Source: JADKAV01 sp037046735 (GTDB lineage Bacteria; Actinomycetota; Actinomycetes; S36-B12; UBA10799). Taken from it: a stretch of DNA of 64,000 bases. Both the position numbers and the translations under genes were made by a program. Location: contig JBAOHC010000020.1 of NCBI GenBank assembly GCA_037046735.1, positions 186,001 through 250,000 of the forward strand, read 5' to 3'. Shown here piece by piece: positions 49,353 to 58,480 of this stretch; position 1 is the first letter of the stretch, and each line of letters starts with the position of its first letter. A model generated the notes under the pieces. That model was given only the letters and a program-made list of their open reading frames with translations. It did no database searches and had not been told where the DNA came from.

Positions 49353-49727
49353 ATGCCACAGCAGCCTCTGTCACAGGTGCCCGCGGATGCAACGTGGGAC
49401 TGGCAAGAAGTCGGCGCGTGCCGCGAAGCTGATCCGGAGTTGTTCTTCCACCCGCAGAACGAACGTGGCCTTGCCCGTTTGCGCCGGGATCGCGCTGCCA
49501 AAGCCGTCTGCTCGAAATGTGACGTGCGCATTGACTGCGCTGACTACGCCATCCGCGCCCGCGAACCGTACGGTGTCTGGGGCGGTCTCACAGAAGAAGA
49601 ACGCGAGCGCGTGTACGTGCGCATCACGCTGGCCCAGTTCCCCCGGCAGCGCGGCGAAGGTGCAGTGGCCGCCGCCGACGAGATCTCGCAGGCCGTCTCC
49701 CCGGCAGCCCTCGGCGTCGTCTCCTAA
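49353..49727 (+). CDS. WhiB-family Fe-S regulator (WhiB3/WhiD-like)
   Basis: 124 residues. Four cluster-ligand cysteines: A-C-R-E-A-D-P-E-L-F-F, then A-V-C-S-K-C-D-V-R-I-D-C, and the G-V-W-G-G-L-T-E-E-E-R turn. N-terminal M-P-Q...W-D-W-Q and F-F-H-P-x-N-E-R-G place it with WhiB3/WhiD, which bind a 4Fe-4S cluster and sigma factor and respond to redox. The C-terminal tail (A-V-S-P-A-A-L-G-V-V-S) is variable. ATG 49353 with GGAGAGGG about 8 nt upstream. Confidence 0.93.
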   Translation: MPQQPLSQVPADATWDWQEVGACREADPELFFHPQNERGLARLRRDRAAKAVCSKCDVRIDCADYAIRAREPYGVWGGLTEEERERVYVRITLAQFPRQRGEGAVAAADEISQAVSPAALGVVS

Positions 49728-49792
49728 CACTTTTCACTCGAACGCCGTCCTGGTCCATGGGGGGCCCGGGCGGTGTTTGCTTGTCACGAGGT

Positions 49793-49993
49793 TCACCCCC
49801 CGCTGGCGTCCATCTCGCGCAGGACCGCCCGGTAGGCCCGGAACGCCACAAAGGTGGCGACCGCCAGCAGAATCGCCATCACCCCCAGCACCAGGCTCCC
49901 CTCGCCATAGGCGCTGATCCCCAGCCACACGGCGCCGACCGCACACATCGCGGCCAGGAACATCAACACGTTGCTCTTCGCAGCCGGGCTCAT
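49793..49993 (-). CDS. Small two-helix membrane protein
   Basis: 66 residues from ATG 49993 (GTG 50002 alternative). Two hydrophobic helices (VLMFLAAMCAVGAVWLGI and LVLGVMAILLAVATFVAF) and a short charged tail. On the minus strand TACTGT lies seven bases before ATG 49993, the leaderless spacing seen elsewhere. Family not recognised. Stand-alone between whiB and the YfcC-type gene. Confidence 0.6.
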   Translation of the reverse strand: MSPAAKSNVLMFLAAMCAVGAVWLGISAYGEGSLVLGVMAILLAVATFVAFRAYRAVLREMDASGG

Positions 49994-50006
49994 GGGGGTC
50001 ACAGTA
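49994..50006 (-). promoter_or_regulatory. Leaderless-type -10 box of the small membrane protein at 49793
   Basis: TACTGT on the minus strand (50006-50001), then seven bases to ATG 49993. Confidence 0.4.
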
Positions 50007-50174
50007 TCGGGGCTTCGTAAACAAATGCGGGATCAACCGACCGTTGGCGAACGCCTGCCACCGGCCCCTTTTCGGCGAAGCCGTTGTCCTTCGGCGACGC
50101 GTTCCAGGGACAACAACGCCGGCACGCCCAAGCCGATCGCAGTCGTTACGTCCCGGCCCCACACCCACCAATGC

Positions 50175-50212
50175 ACGGTGCCCCCACCCGCGCTCGCGGA
50201 TGGGGGCACCGT
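50175..50212 (-). terminator. Hairpin downstream of the YfcC-type gene
   Basis: A 12-bp outer stem (ACGGTGCCCCCA with its complement) plus inner GCG/CGC, starting 17 nt after the stop codon. No T-run follows. Confidence 0.65.
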
Positions 50213-50229
50213 CATGTGCCTCGGGAGAA

Positions 50230-51378
50230 CTACCCGCCGAGGGCCGGCACCGCGGTTCCCAGCGCCAGCAGCAGACAGGTCAGCACGAACAGCACGATCA
50301 GCAACGGCCACACCCACTTCAGGTAACGGTCATACCGCACCTTGGCGATGGCCAGACCACCCATGACGATGGCAGAGGTCGGGGTGAAGAGGTTCACCCA
50401 GCCCGATGCCGACTGGTATGCCGTGACGACGATTGCCCGGCTCACACCGGCGAAGTCTCCCAGCGGCGCCATGATAGGCATCGCCAGGGTCGCGTGCCCC
50501 GAAGACGAGGGCACCAGGAACGCCAGCGGGATGTTCACCACAAACATCATGACTGCGAACAGCGCACCCGACAGGCCCGTAACCAGCCCCTCCAACGCGT
50601 GCAGGACCGTGTCGGTGATGCCCGAGTTGTTCATAATGACTGTCACACCGCGCGCGAACGCGATGATGAACGCCGCCCCGATGAAGTCGCCCATGCCGGC
50701 GATGATCGAGTTGACCATCCCCTCCTCGCCCAGCCTGCCGACCAGCCCGATGATGATCGCCGCCACGAGGAACAGGGCCGCCAACTCGGGGAAGTACCAG
50801 CCCCAGGTGACCCGCTCCATGGCCGGGAAGAAGTCGGACCACGGAATGACGGAGTAGATCATCAGCACGAAGGTCAGCATGAAGATCCAGATGACCAGGC
50901 GCTGCTGGCCCGACATCTCCGGCGGTTGCTCGGACTCCATGCTCAACGCCTCATCCTCGGCCGTGAGCGGCACCAGACGCTTGCTCGGATCCTTCTTTAT
51001 CTTGTTCGCGTAGCGCAGGACGAACACGATCGAGGTTGCCGTGAGCACGATGTACATCAGGATGCGCAGACCGATGCCGTCGCCCAGGGCGATCCCCGCT
51101 CCGTCGGACGCTACCCCGGTCGCGAACGGGTTGACCGTCGATGCCATGGTGCCCGTCCCGGCCCCCACCAGGATCACTACGGCGCCGAGCAATCGGTCAT
51201 AGCCCAGGGCCACGAAGATGGGCACGATCAGGGCGTAGAACCCCAGAGTTTCCTCTGCCATCCCGTAGGTCGTACCACCAAGTGAGAACACCAGCATCAA
51301 CACGATGATCAGCACATTCGCCCGTGTTCGATATCTGTGCGTCAGCCGGGCAATGCCGGCGTCGAGCGCCCCCTGGCA
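50230..51378 (-). pseudogene. YfcC-family transporter gene lacking its 5' end
   Basis: The body is a YfcC-type (C4-dicarboxylate/arginine-family) permease: A-L-G-G-T-T-like S-L-G-G-T-T-Y-G-M-A-E-E-T, S-T-V-N-P-F-A-T-G, and V-P-S-S-S-G-H-A-T-L-A-M-P. The first start codon is GTG 51315, but family sequence continues upstream (G-A-L-D-A-G-I-A-R-L-T-H-R-Y) to an in-frame TAA at 51381-51379. The N-terminal about 110 residues of the usual 480 or so, several helices, are absent, and the space above is the arcA upstream region. So the gene is truncated; translation from GTG 51315 would give 361 residues. YfcC-like proteins often accompany arginine deiminase genes as exchangers. Confidence 0.7.
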
Positions 51379-51453
51379 TTAAGCCAGTTGGCGTACCAGA
51401 CTCGGAGCAAGCCCGCATCCCGCGCGGGACACCTGTGCGAAAGGGAACGCTTT

Positions 51454-52683
51454 ATGTCTGAGTATCACGTCGACTCAGAGGTGGGTCAGCTGGAATCGGT
51501 GATCGTGCATCGCCCCGGTCTCGAACTGGCCCGCCTCACACCGTCGAACGTCGAGGATCTGCTCTTCGACGATGTCATGTGGGCCGCCCGGGCCCGCGAG
51601 GAGCACGACGCTTTCAGCCAGGGGCTGCGCGACAAGGGTGTCGAGGTCCTGCACTTCCAGACCCTGCTGAAGGAAGCACTTGATCAGCCGGGGGCCCGCG
51701 AGTTCCTCGACGAACGTCTCACCAATGCGACCCAGGTCGGCCCGGCGCTCGACGAGCCGCTGTCGGAGTTGGTCAGGCAGGCCGACGCCGAACTGCTCTC
51801 GGAAGTTCTCATCGGTGGTGTGCTGAAGAAGGATCTGCACCTGCCGAACTCCGAGAGCCTGCTGTGGAGCTACCTGGATGACTACGACTTCATCCTCACC
51901 CCGCTGCCCAACCACCTGTTCCAACGCGACAACACCGCATTCGTCTACGACGGCCTATCGGTCAACCCGATGGCCAAGCCGGCCCGTAAGCGCGAGACGC
52001 TGCACTCCCAGACGATCTGGAACTTCCACCCGCGCTTCAAGGACGCCGGACTGAACTTCTACTACGGCAACGACGATGAGCACCATGAGCCCGCTACCGT
52101 CGAGGGCGGGGACATCCTGGTGATCGGCAACGGCGCCGTGATGATCGGTATGGGTGAGCGCACGACCCCGCAGGGTGTCGAGGTGCTGACCCGCAAGTGG
52201 TTCCGGTACGGACAGGGCAAGATCACGAAGGTGATCGTTGTCGAACTGCCGAAGACCCGGGCGTTCATGCACTTGGACACTGCGATGACGATGATCGACA
52301 AGGACGCCTTCTCGGTGTACCCGTACCTGCCGGATCACCTGCGCTCCTACACGCTGGAGCCGGTGGGTGACAGTGGTGAGTTCACTGTGACCGAGAACGA
52401 TGACATGTGGCCGGTCGTGGCCGATGCCGTCGGCGTGCCGAAGATGCGGGCGCTGAAGACGCCGATCGACGAACTCGGAGCCCAGCGCGAGCAGTGGGAC
52501 GACGGCAACAACTTCCTGGCCGTCGCACCCGGGGTGATCTTCGGGTACGAGCGCAACACCACCACGAACACCTTCCTGAGCCAGGAGGGCATCGAGATCG
52601 TTAGCATCGTCGGTTCCGAACTCGGCCGTGGCCGGGGCGGACCGCGCTGCATGTCCTGCCCGATCGTGCGCGGCCCGGCCTGA
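51454..52683 (+). CDS. arcA: Arginine deiminase
   Basis: Hydrolyses arginine to citrulline and ammonia. 409 residues from ATG 51454 (AAAGGGA about 8 nt upstream); the frame above is open but not coding. Signatures: S-E-V-G-Q-L-E-S-V-I-V-H-R-P-G, L-F-Q-R-D-N, H-L-D-T-A-M-T-M, and G-R-G-R-G-G-P-R-C-M-S-C-P-I-V-R with the catalytic Cys. Followed by arcB; carbamate kinase (arcC) is not present in this window. Confidence 0.97.
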   Translation: MSEYHVDSEVGQLESVIVHRPGLELARLTPSNVEDLLFDDVMWAARAREEHDAFSQGLRDKGVEVLHFQTLLKEALDQPGAREFLDERLTNATQVGPALDEPLSELVRQADAELLSEVLIGGVLKKDLHLPNSESLLWSYLDDYDFILTPLPNHLFQRDNTAFVYDGLSVNPMAKPARKRETLHSQTIWNFHPRFKDAGLNFYYGNDDEHHEPATVEGGDILVIGNGAVMIGMGERTTPQGVEVLTRKWFRYGQGKITKVIVVELPKTRAFMHLDTAMTMIDKDAFSVYPYLPDHLRSYTLEPVGDSGEFTVTENDDMWPVVADAVGVPKMRALKTPIDELGAQREQWDDGNNFLAVAPGVIFGYERNTTTNTFLSQEGIEIVSIVGSELGRGRGGPRCMSCPIVRGPA

Positions 52684-52690
52684 TCGACCT

Positions 52691-52725
52691 GGGGTGGGTG
52701 ACCGGATCAGCCGGTCGCCCACCCC
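52691..52725 (+). terminator. Hairpin between arcA and arcB
   Basis: A 15-bp stem with a single T-G pair (GGGGTGGGTGACCGG with CCGGTCGCCCACCCC) around a 5-nt loop, 7 nt after the arcA stop and 37 nt before arcB. No T-tract; may attenuate arcB expression or protect the arcA 3' end. Confidence 0.6.
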
Positions 52726-52761
52726 CTGTTCCACCCTCATCCACACACACAAGGAGACGTA

Positions 52762-53766
52762 GTGCCCGTAAATCTTCGTAATCGTGACTACCTCAAGGAA
52801 CTCGACTTCACCACCCAGGAGATGAATTTCCTGCTCGACCTCTCGCGCGACCTCAAGCGCGCGAAGTACACCGGCAACGAACGTCGTCGGATGCAGGGCA
52901 AGAACGTCGCCCTGATCTTCCAGAAGACCTCGACCCGCACCCGCTGCGCGTTTGAGGTCGGAGCGTACGACCAGGGGGCCGGGGTGACCTACCTGGACCC
53001 CAGTGGATCCCAGTTGGGACACAAGGAGTCCATCGCTGACACCGCCCGGGTGCTGTCGCGCTTCTACGACGGCATCGAATTCCGCGGCTCGGCACACAGC
53101 GACGTGGAGGAACTGGCCAAGTACTCCGACGTGCCGGTCTGGAACGGCCTGACCGACGACTGGCACCCCACGCAGATGCTGGCCGACTTCCAGACGATGA
53201 TCGAACACGCCCACAAGCCGGCCCACGAGATCACCTACGCGTACATGGGCGATGCCCGCTCGAACATGGGCAACTCGCTGCTCATCATGGGCGCGATCAT
53301 GGGCTCCGATGTTCGCATCTGCTCGCCGCGCGACCTGTGGCCCTCCCAAGAGGTACAGGACGCCGCTCACGAGCGCGCCGAGCAGTCCGGCGCCAAGGTC
53401 ATGCTCACCGAGGACCCCGACGAGGCGATCCCCGGTGCGGAGTTCCTGCACACCGACGTGTGGGTGTCCATGGGTGAGCCCAAGGAGGTCTGGGACGAGC
53501 GAGTCAAACTGCTGCTGCCCTACCAGGTCAACCGGGCAGCACTGGAGAAGACCGGCCAGCGCGATGCGAAGTTCATGCACTGCCTGCCCGCCTTCCATGA
53601 CACCAACACGAAGGTCGGCCAAGAGGTCGCCGCCTCCACCGGCCTCAACAACGGCCTTGAGGTCACCAACGATGTCTTCGAGTCCAGCTCGAACATCGCC
53701 TTCGACCAGGCCGAGAACCGTCTGCACACCATCAAGGCGGTGATGGTCGCCACCATCGGTGACTGA
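52762..53766 (+). CDS. arcB: Ornithine carbamoyltransferase, catabolic
   Basis: Converts citrulline plus phosphate to ornithine and carbamoyl phosphate. 334 residues from GTG 52762 with AAGGAGA upstream. Carbamoyl-phosphate motif S-T-R-T-R, H-P-T-Q, L-D-P-S-G-S-Q, and H-C-L-P-A-F-H in the ornithine site. Directly follows arcA in the ADI operon, which supports the catabolic direction. Confidence 0.96.
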   Translation: MPVNLRNRDYLKELDFTTQEMNFLLDLSRDLKRAKYTGNERRRMQGKNVALIFQKTSTRTRCAFEVGAYDQGAGVTYLDPSGSQLGHKESIADTARVLSRFYDGIEFRGSAHSDVEELAKYSDVPVWNGLTDDWHPTQMLADFQTMIEHAHKPAHEITYAYMGDARSNMGNSLLIMGAIMGSDVRICSPRDLWPSQEVQDAAHERAEQSGAKVMLTEDPDEAIPGAEFLHTDVWVSMGEPKEVWDERVKLLLPYQVNRAALEKTGQRDAKFMHCLPAFHDTNTKVGQEVAASTGLNNGLEVTNDVFESSSNIAFDQAENRLHTIKAVMVATIGD

Positions 53767-53894
53767 TGTCGGATCCGCGAAGGGCGGCGAGTCTCGCAAT
53801 GGCGGGCTCGCCGCCCTTCGTGCTGTCCGGTTCGCAGTTCATCGCCGAGGCAGGTGCGGTGGTCCGTCAGGACGGGCACCGCGACCGCCGGTGG

Positions 53895-55523
53895 TCAGAC
53901 CTCCAACCAGACAGCAGCATCCGCGGGCAGCCCCGCAGCCGGATCGAAGTCCACACTTGCCAGCAGGATGGAGGTATGGCCAGGCAGCGGCACAGGAGAG
54001 CCTGCGTAGTTCACCATGCACATGAAGTTCCCGCCGCGCGTGAACGCCAGGCAGTCCTGTGGCGCCGGCAGCCAGCTCATGTCGCCGTCGCCGAGCGCCG
54101 CGTGGTCGCGACGGAGGCGCAGCGCCGTTCGGTACAACGCAAGCATCGAACTGGGGTCGGCTGACTGCGCCGCCACGGAGTACTGAGCCCAGTCGGACGG
54201 CTGCGGCAGCCAGGTCGCGACGGGTTGCGGTGAGAACTCGTACGGCGGGTACTCTCCTGCCCACGGCAACGGCACGCGGCACCCGTCCCGGCCGCGGCTG
54301 GTCATGCCCGACCGCCGGTACATCGGGTCACGCAGCGCCGCCTCGTCGAGGTCCTCGACCTCCGGCAACCCCAGTTCCTCACCCTGGTACACGTAGGCGC
54401 AGCCGGGCAGAGCCAGCATTTGCAGGATCGCGGCACGTGCCCGCCGGGTTCCCAGCTCAAGGTCGGCCGGGCGGTCGAGGAAGTCATCGAGGAAACGCCT
54501 GATCCCCGGTATTTGCGGCCGCGCGTAGCGGGAGACGTGCCGAGCGACGTCGTGATTCGACAGCACCCAGGTCGGCGCCGCTGCGACGGACTGGTGAGCC
54601 GCGATGGTCTCGTCGATCATCGTTCGCATGGCTTCAGGCAGCCAGGGCGAGGCCAGAAAGTCGAAGTTGAAGGCCGTGTGCAACTCCCCCGGCCGCAGGT
54701 ATCGCGCGAGCCTGTACGCGTTGTCGAGCCACGCTTCAGCGACCAGTACCCGCGGCGGCTGGTAGGAGTCGACGATCCGGCGCCAGCCCCGAAAGATGTC
54801 GTGCAGCGCCTCCCGATCCCAGTGCGGGTGCTCGCCATGGGAGTACGGATCCTCCTGCAGGTCCGGCAAGGAGGCGTCCTTGACCAAGTAGTGCGCCACG
54901 TCGATGCGGAACCCGTCCACCCCACGGTCGAGCCAGAACCGCAACGTCTGGTCGAAGTCCGCCTTCACTTCCGGATGGTCCCAGTTGAGGTCCGGCTGCT
55001 CGGGTGAGAACAAGTGCAGGTACCACTGACCCAGTTGTCCGTCTGGTTCGGTGACACGAGTCCACGTCGATCCCCCGAACTCGCTCATCCAGTTGTTCGG
55101 CGGCAACTCGCCATGTTCACCGCGACCATCCCGGAAGTGATACCGCTGCCGTTCTGGACACCCCGGGCCGCCCTCCACCGCCGCGGTGAACCAGGGCCGC
55201 ATGACTGACGTGTGGTTCGGCACGACATCCACGATGACCCGCAGGCCGTGCCCGTGGGCCTCCTCGATGAGGGCCTGTGCGGCGGCCAAGTTCCCGTACA
55301 CCGGGTCGATGTCGCGGGGATCGATCACGTCGTATCCCGCATCGGCCATCGGCGAGGGATACCAGGGATTGATCCAGATCGCATCGATGCCCAGGTCGGC
55401 CAGATAGGACAACCTGTCGCGCAGGCCCGCGATGTCCCCCACCCCGTCGCCGTTGCCATCGGCGAAACTACGCAGATAGACCTGGTAGATCACCGCCGAG
55501 CGCCACCATTGCGCGCCATCCAT
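53895..55523 (-). CDS. GH13 alpha-glucosidase / oligo-1,6-glucosidase
   Basis: 542 residues. GH13 motifs: DVVPNHTS, G-F-R-I-D-V-A-H with the nucleophile Asp, L-V-A-E-A-W with the acid/base Glu, and L-S-N-H-D-V. N-terminal W-W-R-S-A-V-I-Y-Q-V-Y-L-R-S-F-A-D-G-N-G-D-G-V-G-D is typical of the alpha-glucosidase and trehalose-hydrolase subfamilies. No signal peptide, so it acts on imported sugar. It is the last gene after an LpqY-SugABC-like importer, 3 nt from the ATPase stop. The exact disaccharide is not decided by sequence. Confidence 0.92.
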   Translation of the reverse strand: MDGAQWWRSAVIYQVYLRSFADGNGDGVGDIAGLRDRLSYLADLGIDAIWINPWYPSPMADAGYDVIDPRDIDPVYGNLAAAQALIEEAHGHGLRVIVDVVPNHTSVMRPWFTAAVEGGPGCPERQRYHFRDGRGEHGELPPNNWMSEFGGSTWTRVTEPDGQLGQWYLHLFSPEQPDLNWDHPEVKADFDQTLRFWLDRGVDGFRIDVAHYLVKDASLPDLQEDPYSHGEHPHWDREALHDIFRGWRRIVDSYQPPRVLVAEAWLDNAYRLARYLRPGELHTAFNFDFLASPWLPEAMRTMIDETIAAHQSVAAAPTWVLSNHDVARHVSRYARPQIPGIRRFLDDFLDRPADLELGTRRARAAILQMLALPGCAYVYQGEELGLPEVEDLDEAALRDPMYRRSGMTSRGRDGCRVPLPWAGEYPPYEFSPQPVATWLPQPSDWAQYSVAAQSADPSSMLALYRTALRLRRDHAALGDGDMSWLPAPQDCLAFTRGGNFMCMVNYAGSPVPLPGHTSILLASVDFDPAAGLPADAAVWLEV

Positions 55524-55526
55524 AGG

Positions 55527-56708
55527 TCAGTTCACCGTTGCCGTCGCGACCCGGGTCAGGTTCTCGCCGGTCTTGGGGTCGAAAAGGTGGATCCGGCTGG
55601 TGTCCAGCCACAGCGTCACCGTTTCCCCGTCGCTGATGCGGCTCAGCGGGTCCAATGACACGGTCATCTGTAGGCGCATCTGCTCACTGTCCAGATCGGC
55701 TTGCAGTTCATTCAAGGTGGCGGTGATGTCGTCGGGGGCCTCATACGGCACGAATGCGTACTGTTCGTTGCCCAGCCATTCGATCACGTCCACGGTGACG
55801 TCGAAGGTGACCCCTTTGTCGATCTTGCTGGGGTCGACGAGGGAGGCATCCTCGAAGCTGCCCGGCCGGATGCCGGCGATCAGCACATCCCGATCGGTGA
55901 AGGCGGCCTGCAAGCCGTCCGGCACCGGTACGTCGGCGAACGGCAGCCGCAGCGCACCATTCTCGAGCTGGGCCGGCACGAAGTTCATGGGAGGCGATCC
56001 GATGAATCCGGCCACGAACAGGTTCACCGGCTGTTCGTAGAGTTCGCGGGGGCTCGCGACCTGTTGCAGGACCCCGCGGCGCAGCACCGCCACCCGGTCG
56101 CCCAGAGTCATCGCCTCGGTCTGATCGTGGGTGACGTACACAGTCGTCACGCCGAGTCGGCGCTGCAGGCGCAGGATCTCGCCACGCATCTGGCCGCGCA
56201 GTTTCGCATCCAGATTCGACAGCGGCTCGTCGAAGAGGAAGGCGTCAGCATTGCGCACGATCGCCCGGCCCATCGCCACACGCTGGCGCTGGCCGCCGGA
56301 CAGTTGCGACGGCTTGCGGTCCAGATGCTCGGTGAGCTCGAGGGTCTGCGCGGCTTCCTGCACCCGCGTGCGGATCTCCTCGTCGGACATCTTGCCGTGC
56401 AGCCGCAAGGGGAAGGCGATGTTCTCGAAGACGCTCAGATGCGGGTAGAGGGCATAGTTCTGGAAGACCATGGCCAGCTTGCGGTCCCGCGGCGCCTTGT
56501 CATTGACCCGGGTGCCGCCGATGAGCATGTCCCCGCCGGTGATGTCCTCCAGCCCGACGATCATGCGCAGCAAGGTGGACTTCCCACAGCCAGAGGGACC
56601 GACCAGGATCATGAACTCGCCGTCGGCGACGTCCAGGTTCACGTTGTCGACCGCCAGGAAACCGTCGTCGTCGCGCTTGACGATGTTCTTCATCGTGATT
56701 TCAGCCAT
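55527..56708 (-). CDS. ABC sugar-importer ATPase (SugC/MsmK-like)
   Basis: 393 residues from ATG 56708. Walker A G-P-S-G-C-G-K-S-T, Q-loop, L-S-G-G-Q-R-Q-R-V-A-M-G-R signature, Walker B D-E-P-L-S-N-L-D, and H-loop V-T-H-D. A C-terminal regulatory MalK-type domain (about 235-393) with R-P-G-S-F-E and the W-L-G-N-E-Q region, the TOBE domain. Drives import through the two permeases upstream in the operon. Confidence 0.95.
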   Translation of the reverse strand: MAEITMKNIVKRDDDGFLAVDNVNLDVADGEFMILVGPSGCGKSTLLRMIVGLEDITGGDMLIGGTRVNDKAPRDRKLAMVFQNYALYPHLSVFENIAFPLRLHGKMSDEEIRTRVQEAAQTLELTEHLDRKPSQLSGGQRQRVAMGRAIVRNADAFLFDEPLSNLDAKLRGQMRGEILRLQRRLGVTTVYVTHDQTEAMTLGDRVAVLRRGVLQQVASPRELYEQPVNLFVAGFIGSPPMNFVPAQLENGALRLPFADVPVPDGLQAAFTDRDVLIAGIRPGSFEDASLVDPSKIDKGVTFDVTVDVIEWLGNEQYAFVPYEAPDDITATLNELQADLDSEQMRLQMTVSLDPLSRISDGETVTLWLDTSRIHLFDPKTGENLTRVATATVN

Positions 56709-56710
56709 GG

Positions 56711-57535
56711 TCAGCCCTTCACTGCTCCGGAGGTGAGTCCTGCGACGATCCGGCGCTGGAAGATCAGCACCAGAATGACGACGGGGATGGTAACGACCAC
56801 TGAGGCGGCCATGATGTACGGCACCGGCGACTCGAACTGCGATGCACCTTGGAAGAAGGCCAAGGCGGCGGGCACCGTGCGCGCCGCATCGGTGGAGGTC
56901 AGCGAGATCGCAAACAGGAAGTCGTTCCAGCAGAAGAAGAAGGTCAGGATCGCCGTGGTGAACACCCCGGGCGCGGCCAGCGGAACGATCACCTTGCGAA
57001 ACGCCTGCCAGGCAGTGGCGCCGTCCACCTGGGCCGCCTGCTCCATCTCCCACGGGATCTGGCGGAAGAAGGCCGACATCGTCCAGATCGACAGCGGCAG
57101 CGCGAAGGTGAGGTACGGGATGATCAGCCCGAGCCAGGTGTCATAGATGCCTAAGCCCCGCCACATGTTGAACAGCGGACCGACCAGCGCGGCCTGCGGG
57201 AACATGGCGATCCCTAGTGCCAGCGACAACAGCAGCCGTTTGCCGCGGAAGTCCAGGCGTGCGATCGCGTACGCGGCGAACATCGCCACGATCACCGCGA
57301 TCACTGTCGAGATCAGCGCGATGCCGATCGAGTTGATGAGTGCCCTGGTGAACAGGCTCTGACTGAAGACCTCCCGGAAGTTGTCGAAGCTCCACGAGGT
57401 GGGCAGGAACTGTGGCTGCCGGGACACGATGTCCGAGGGCGGCTTCATGGACAGGCTGAGCATCCAGACCAGGGGGAAGAGGCTGTACAGCACGATCACG
57501 ATGCCAGCGACCGTCCACCAACGGCTTGTCTTCAT
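56711..57535 (-). CDS. ABC sugar permease (SugB/MalG-like)
   Basis: 274 residues, six membrane helices and the coupling EAA loop E-Q-A-A-Q-V-D-G-A-T-A-W-Q-A-F-R-K-V-I-V-P-L-A-A-P-G. Its start overlaps the preceding permease stop by four bases (ATGA); the stop lies two bases from the ATPase start. Second membrane half of the importer. Confidence 0.94.
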   Translation of the reverse strand: MKTSRWWTVAGIVIVLYSLFPLVWMLSLSMKPPSDIVSRQPQFLPTSWSFDNFREVFSQSLFTRALINSIGIALISTVIAVIVAMFAAYAIARLDFRGKRLLLSLALGIAMFPQAALVGPLFNMWRGLGIYDTWLGLIIPYLTFALPLSIWTMSAFFRQIPWEMEQAAQVDGATAWQAFRKVIVPLAAPGVFTTAILTFFFCWNDFLFAISLTSTDAARTVPAALAFFQGASQFESPVPYIMAASVVVTIPVVILVLIFQRRIVAGLTSGAVKG

Positions 57536-58455
57536 GAGTCACCCCGCACCTGGGAGAGGTCGGTCTTGAATCCCTTGATGAACACCCAAGCGATGGCCAC
57601 CACCGTCAAGAACAACAGCACAGACACCGCCGAGCCCATGCCGAGGTTCACCAACGTCACGTTCTGCCGGTAGGCCAGGAACGAGATGGTCTCGGTGTTG
57701 TTGGCGCCACGGGTCATGACGTAGGGATTGTCGAAGATCCGCCAGGCGTCGAGCGTCCTGAACAGCAGCGCCACCATGATGGCCGCTTTCATGTTCGGCA
57801 GGGTGACCCGCGCGAGCCGCTGCCAGGCGGTCGCCCCATCCACCTTCGCGGCCTCCAGCATCTCGGTGGGCACTTGCACGAGCCCTGCCAGCAGCAGCAG
57901 CGAGATGAACGGGGTGGTCTTCCAGATCTCCGATAGACAGATCACGAACAGGGCCGACCAGCGATCGCCGAACCAGTTGAAGTCGGTGAGCCCGAGCCAC
58001 TGGTTGACGAAGCCGGAATCGAGGGCGAACGCGTAGCGCCAGATGAAGGCCGACACCACGGTGACGATCCCGTATGGGATCAGGATGGCCGTGCGCAAAG
58101 GTCCCCGTCCCCGGATGATGCGCAGCATCACGTAGGCGAAGATGAAGCCGATCACCAGTTCGATCGCCACGGTGACCACGGTGATGACCAGTGTCGTCAC
58201 GAAGTCGTTCCACCACAATGGGTCGCTCAGGATCACGAGGTAGTTGTTGAGTCCGACGAACTCCCGGCCGCCCGGGTCGGTCAGCCGGTAGTTGTACAAC
58301 GACAGCACCAACGCGTACCCCAGGGGGTAGGCGGTCACGAGGACCATGACGATCAACGACGGAGCACTGAGCCACAGCCCGAGCCGGCGCTCCCCCTTGA
58401 TCCGTTCGGAGACGGTCACTTCGGGGCCAGCGGACTGCGTGGTCACTGTGCTCAC
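57532..58455 (-). CDS. ABC sugar permease (SugA/MalF-like)
   Basis: 307 residues from GTG 58455 (GGAG about 7 nt upstream); the longer open frame lacks any support. Six helices; EAA loop L-E-A-A-K-V-D-G-A-T-A-W-Q-R-L-A-R-V-T-L-P. It forms the transmembrane heterodimer with the next permease. Confidence 0.93.
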   Translation of the reverse strand: MSTVTTQSAGPEVTVSERIKGERRLGLWLSAPSLIVMVLVTAYPLGYALVLSLYNYRLTDPGGREFVGLNNYLVILSDPLWWNDFVTTLVITVVTVAIELVIGFIFAYVMLRIIRGRGPLRTAILIPYGIVTVVSAFIWRYAFALDSGFVNQWLGLTDFNWFGDRWSALFVICLSEIWKTTPFISLLLLAGLVQVPTEMLEAAKVDGATAWQRLARVTLPNMKAAIMVALLFRTLDAWRIFDNPYVMTRGANNTETISFLAYRQNVTLVNLGMGSAVSVLLFLTVVAIAWVFIKGFKTDLSQVRGDS

Positions 58456-58480
58456 TTCGACTCCTTCACCTGTCGGGCGC

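Noticed and set aside
50044..51285. Plus-strand frame of 413 codons
   Set aside because: Antisense to the YfcC-type gene; composition is His/Arg/Asp-rich, no motif.
51955..53799. Minus-strand open frame of 614 codons across arcA and arcB
   Set aside because: Antisense to two clear enzymes and spanning their hairpin; no domain.
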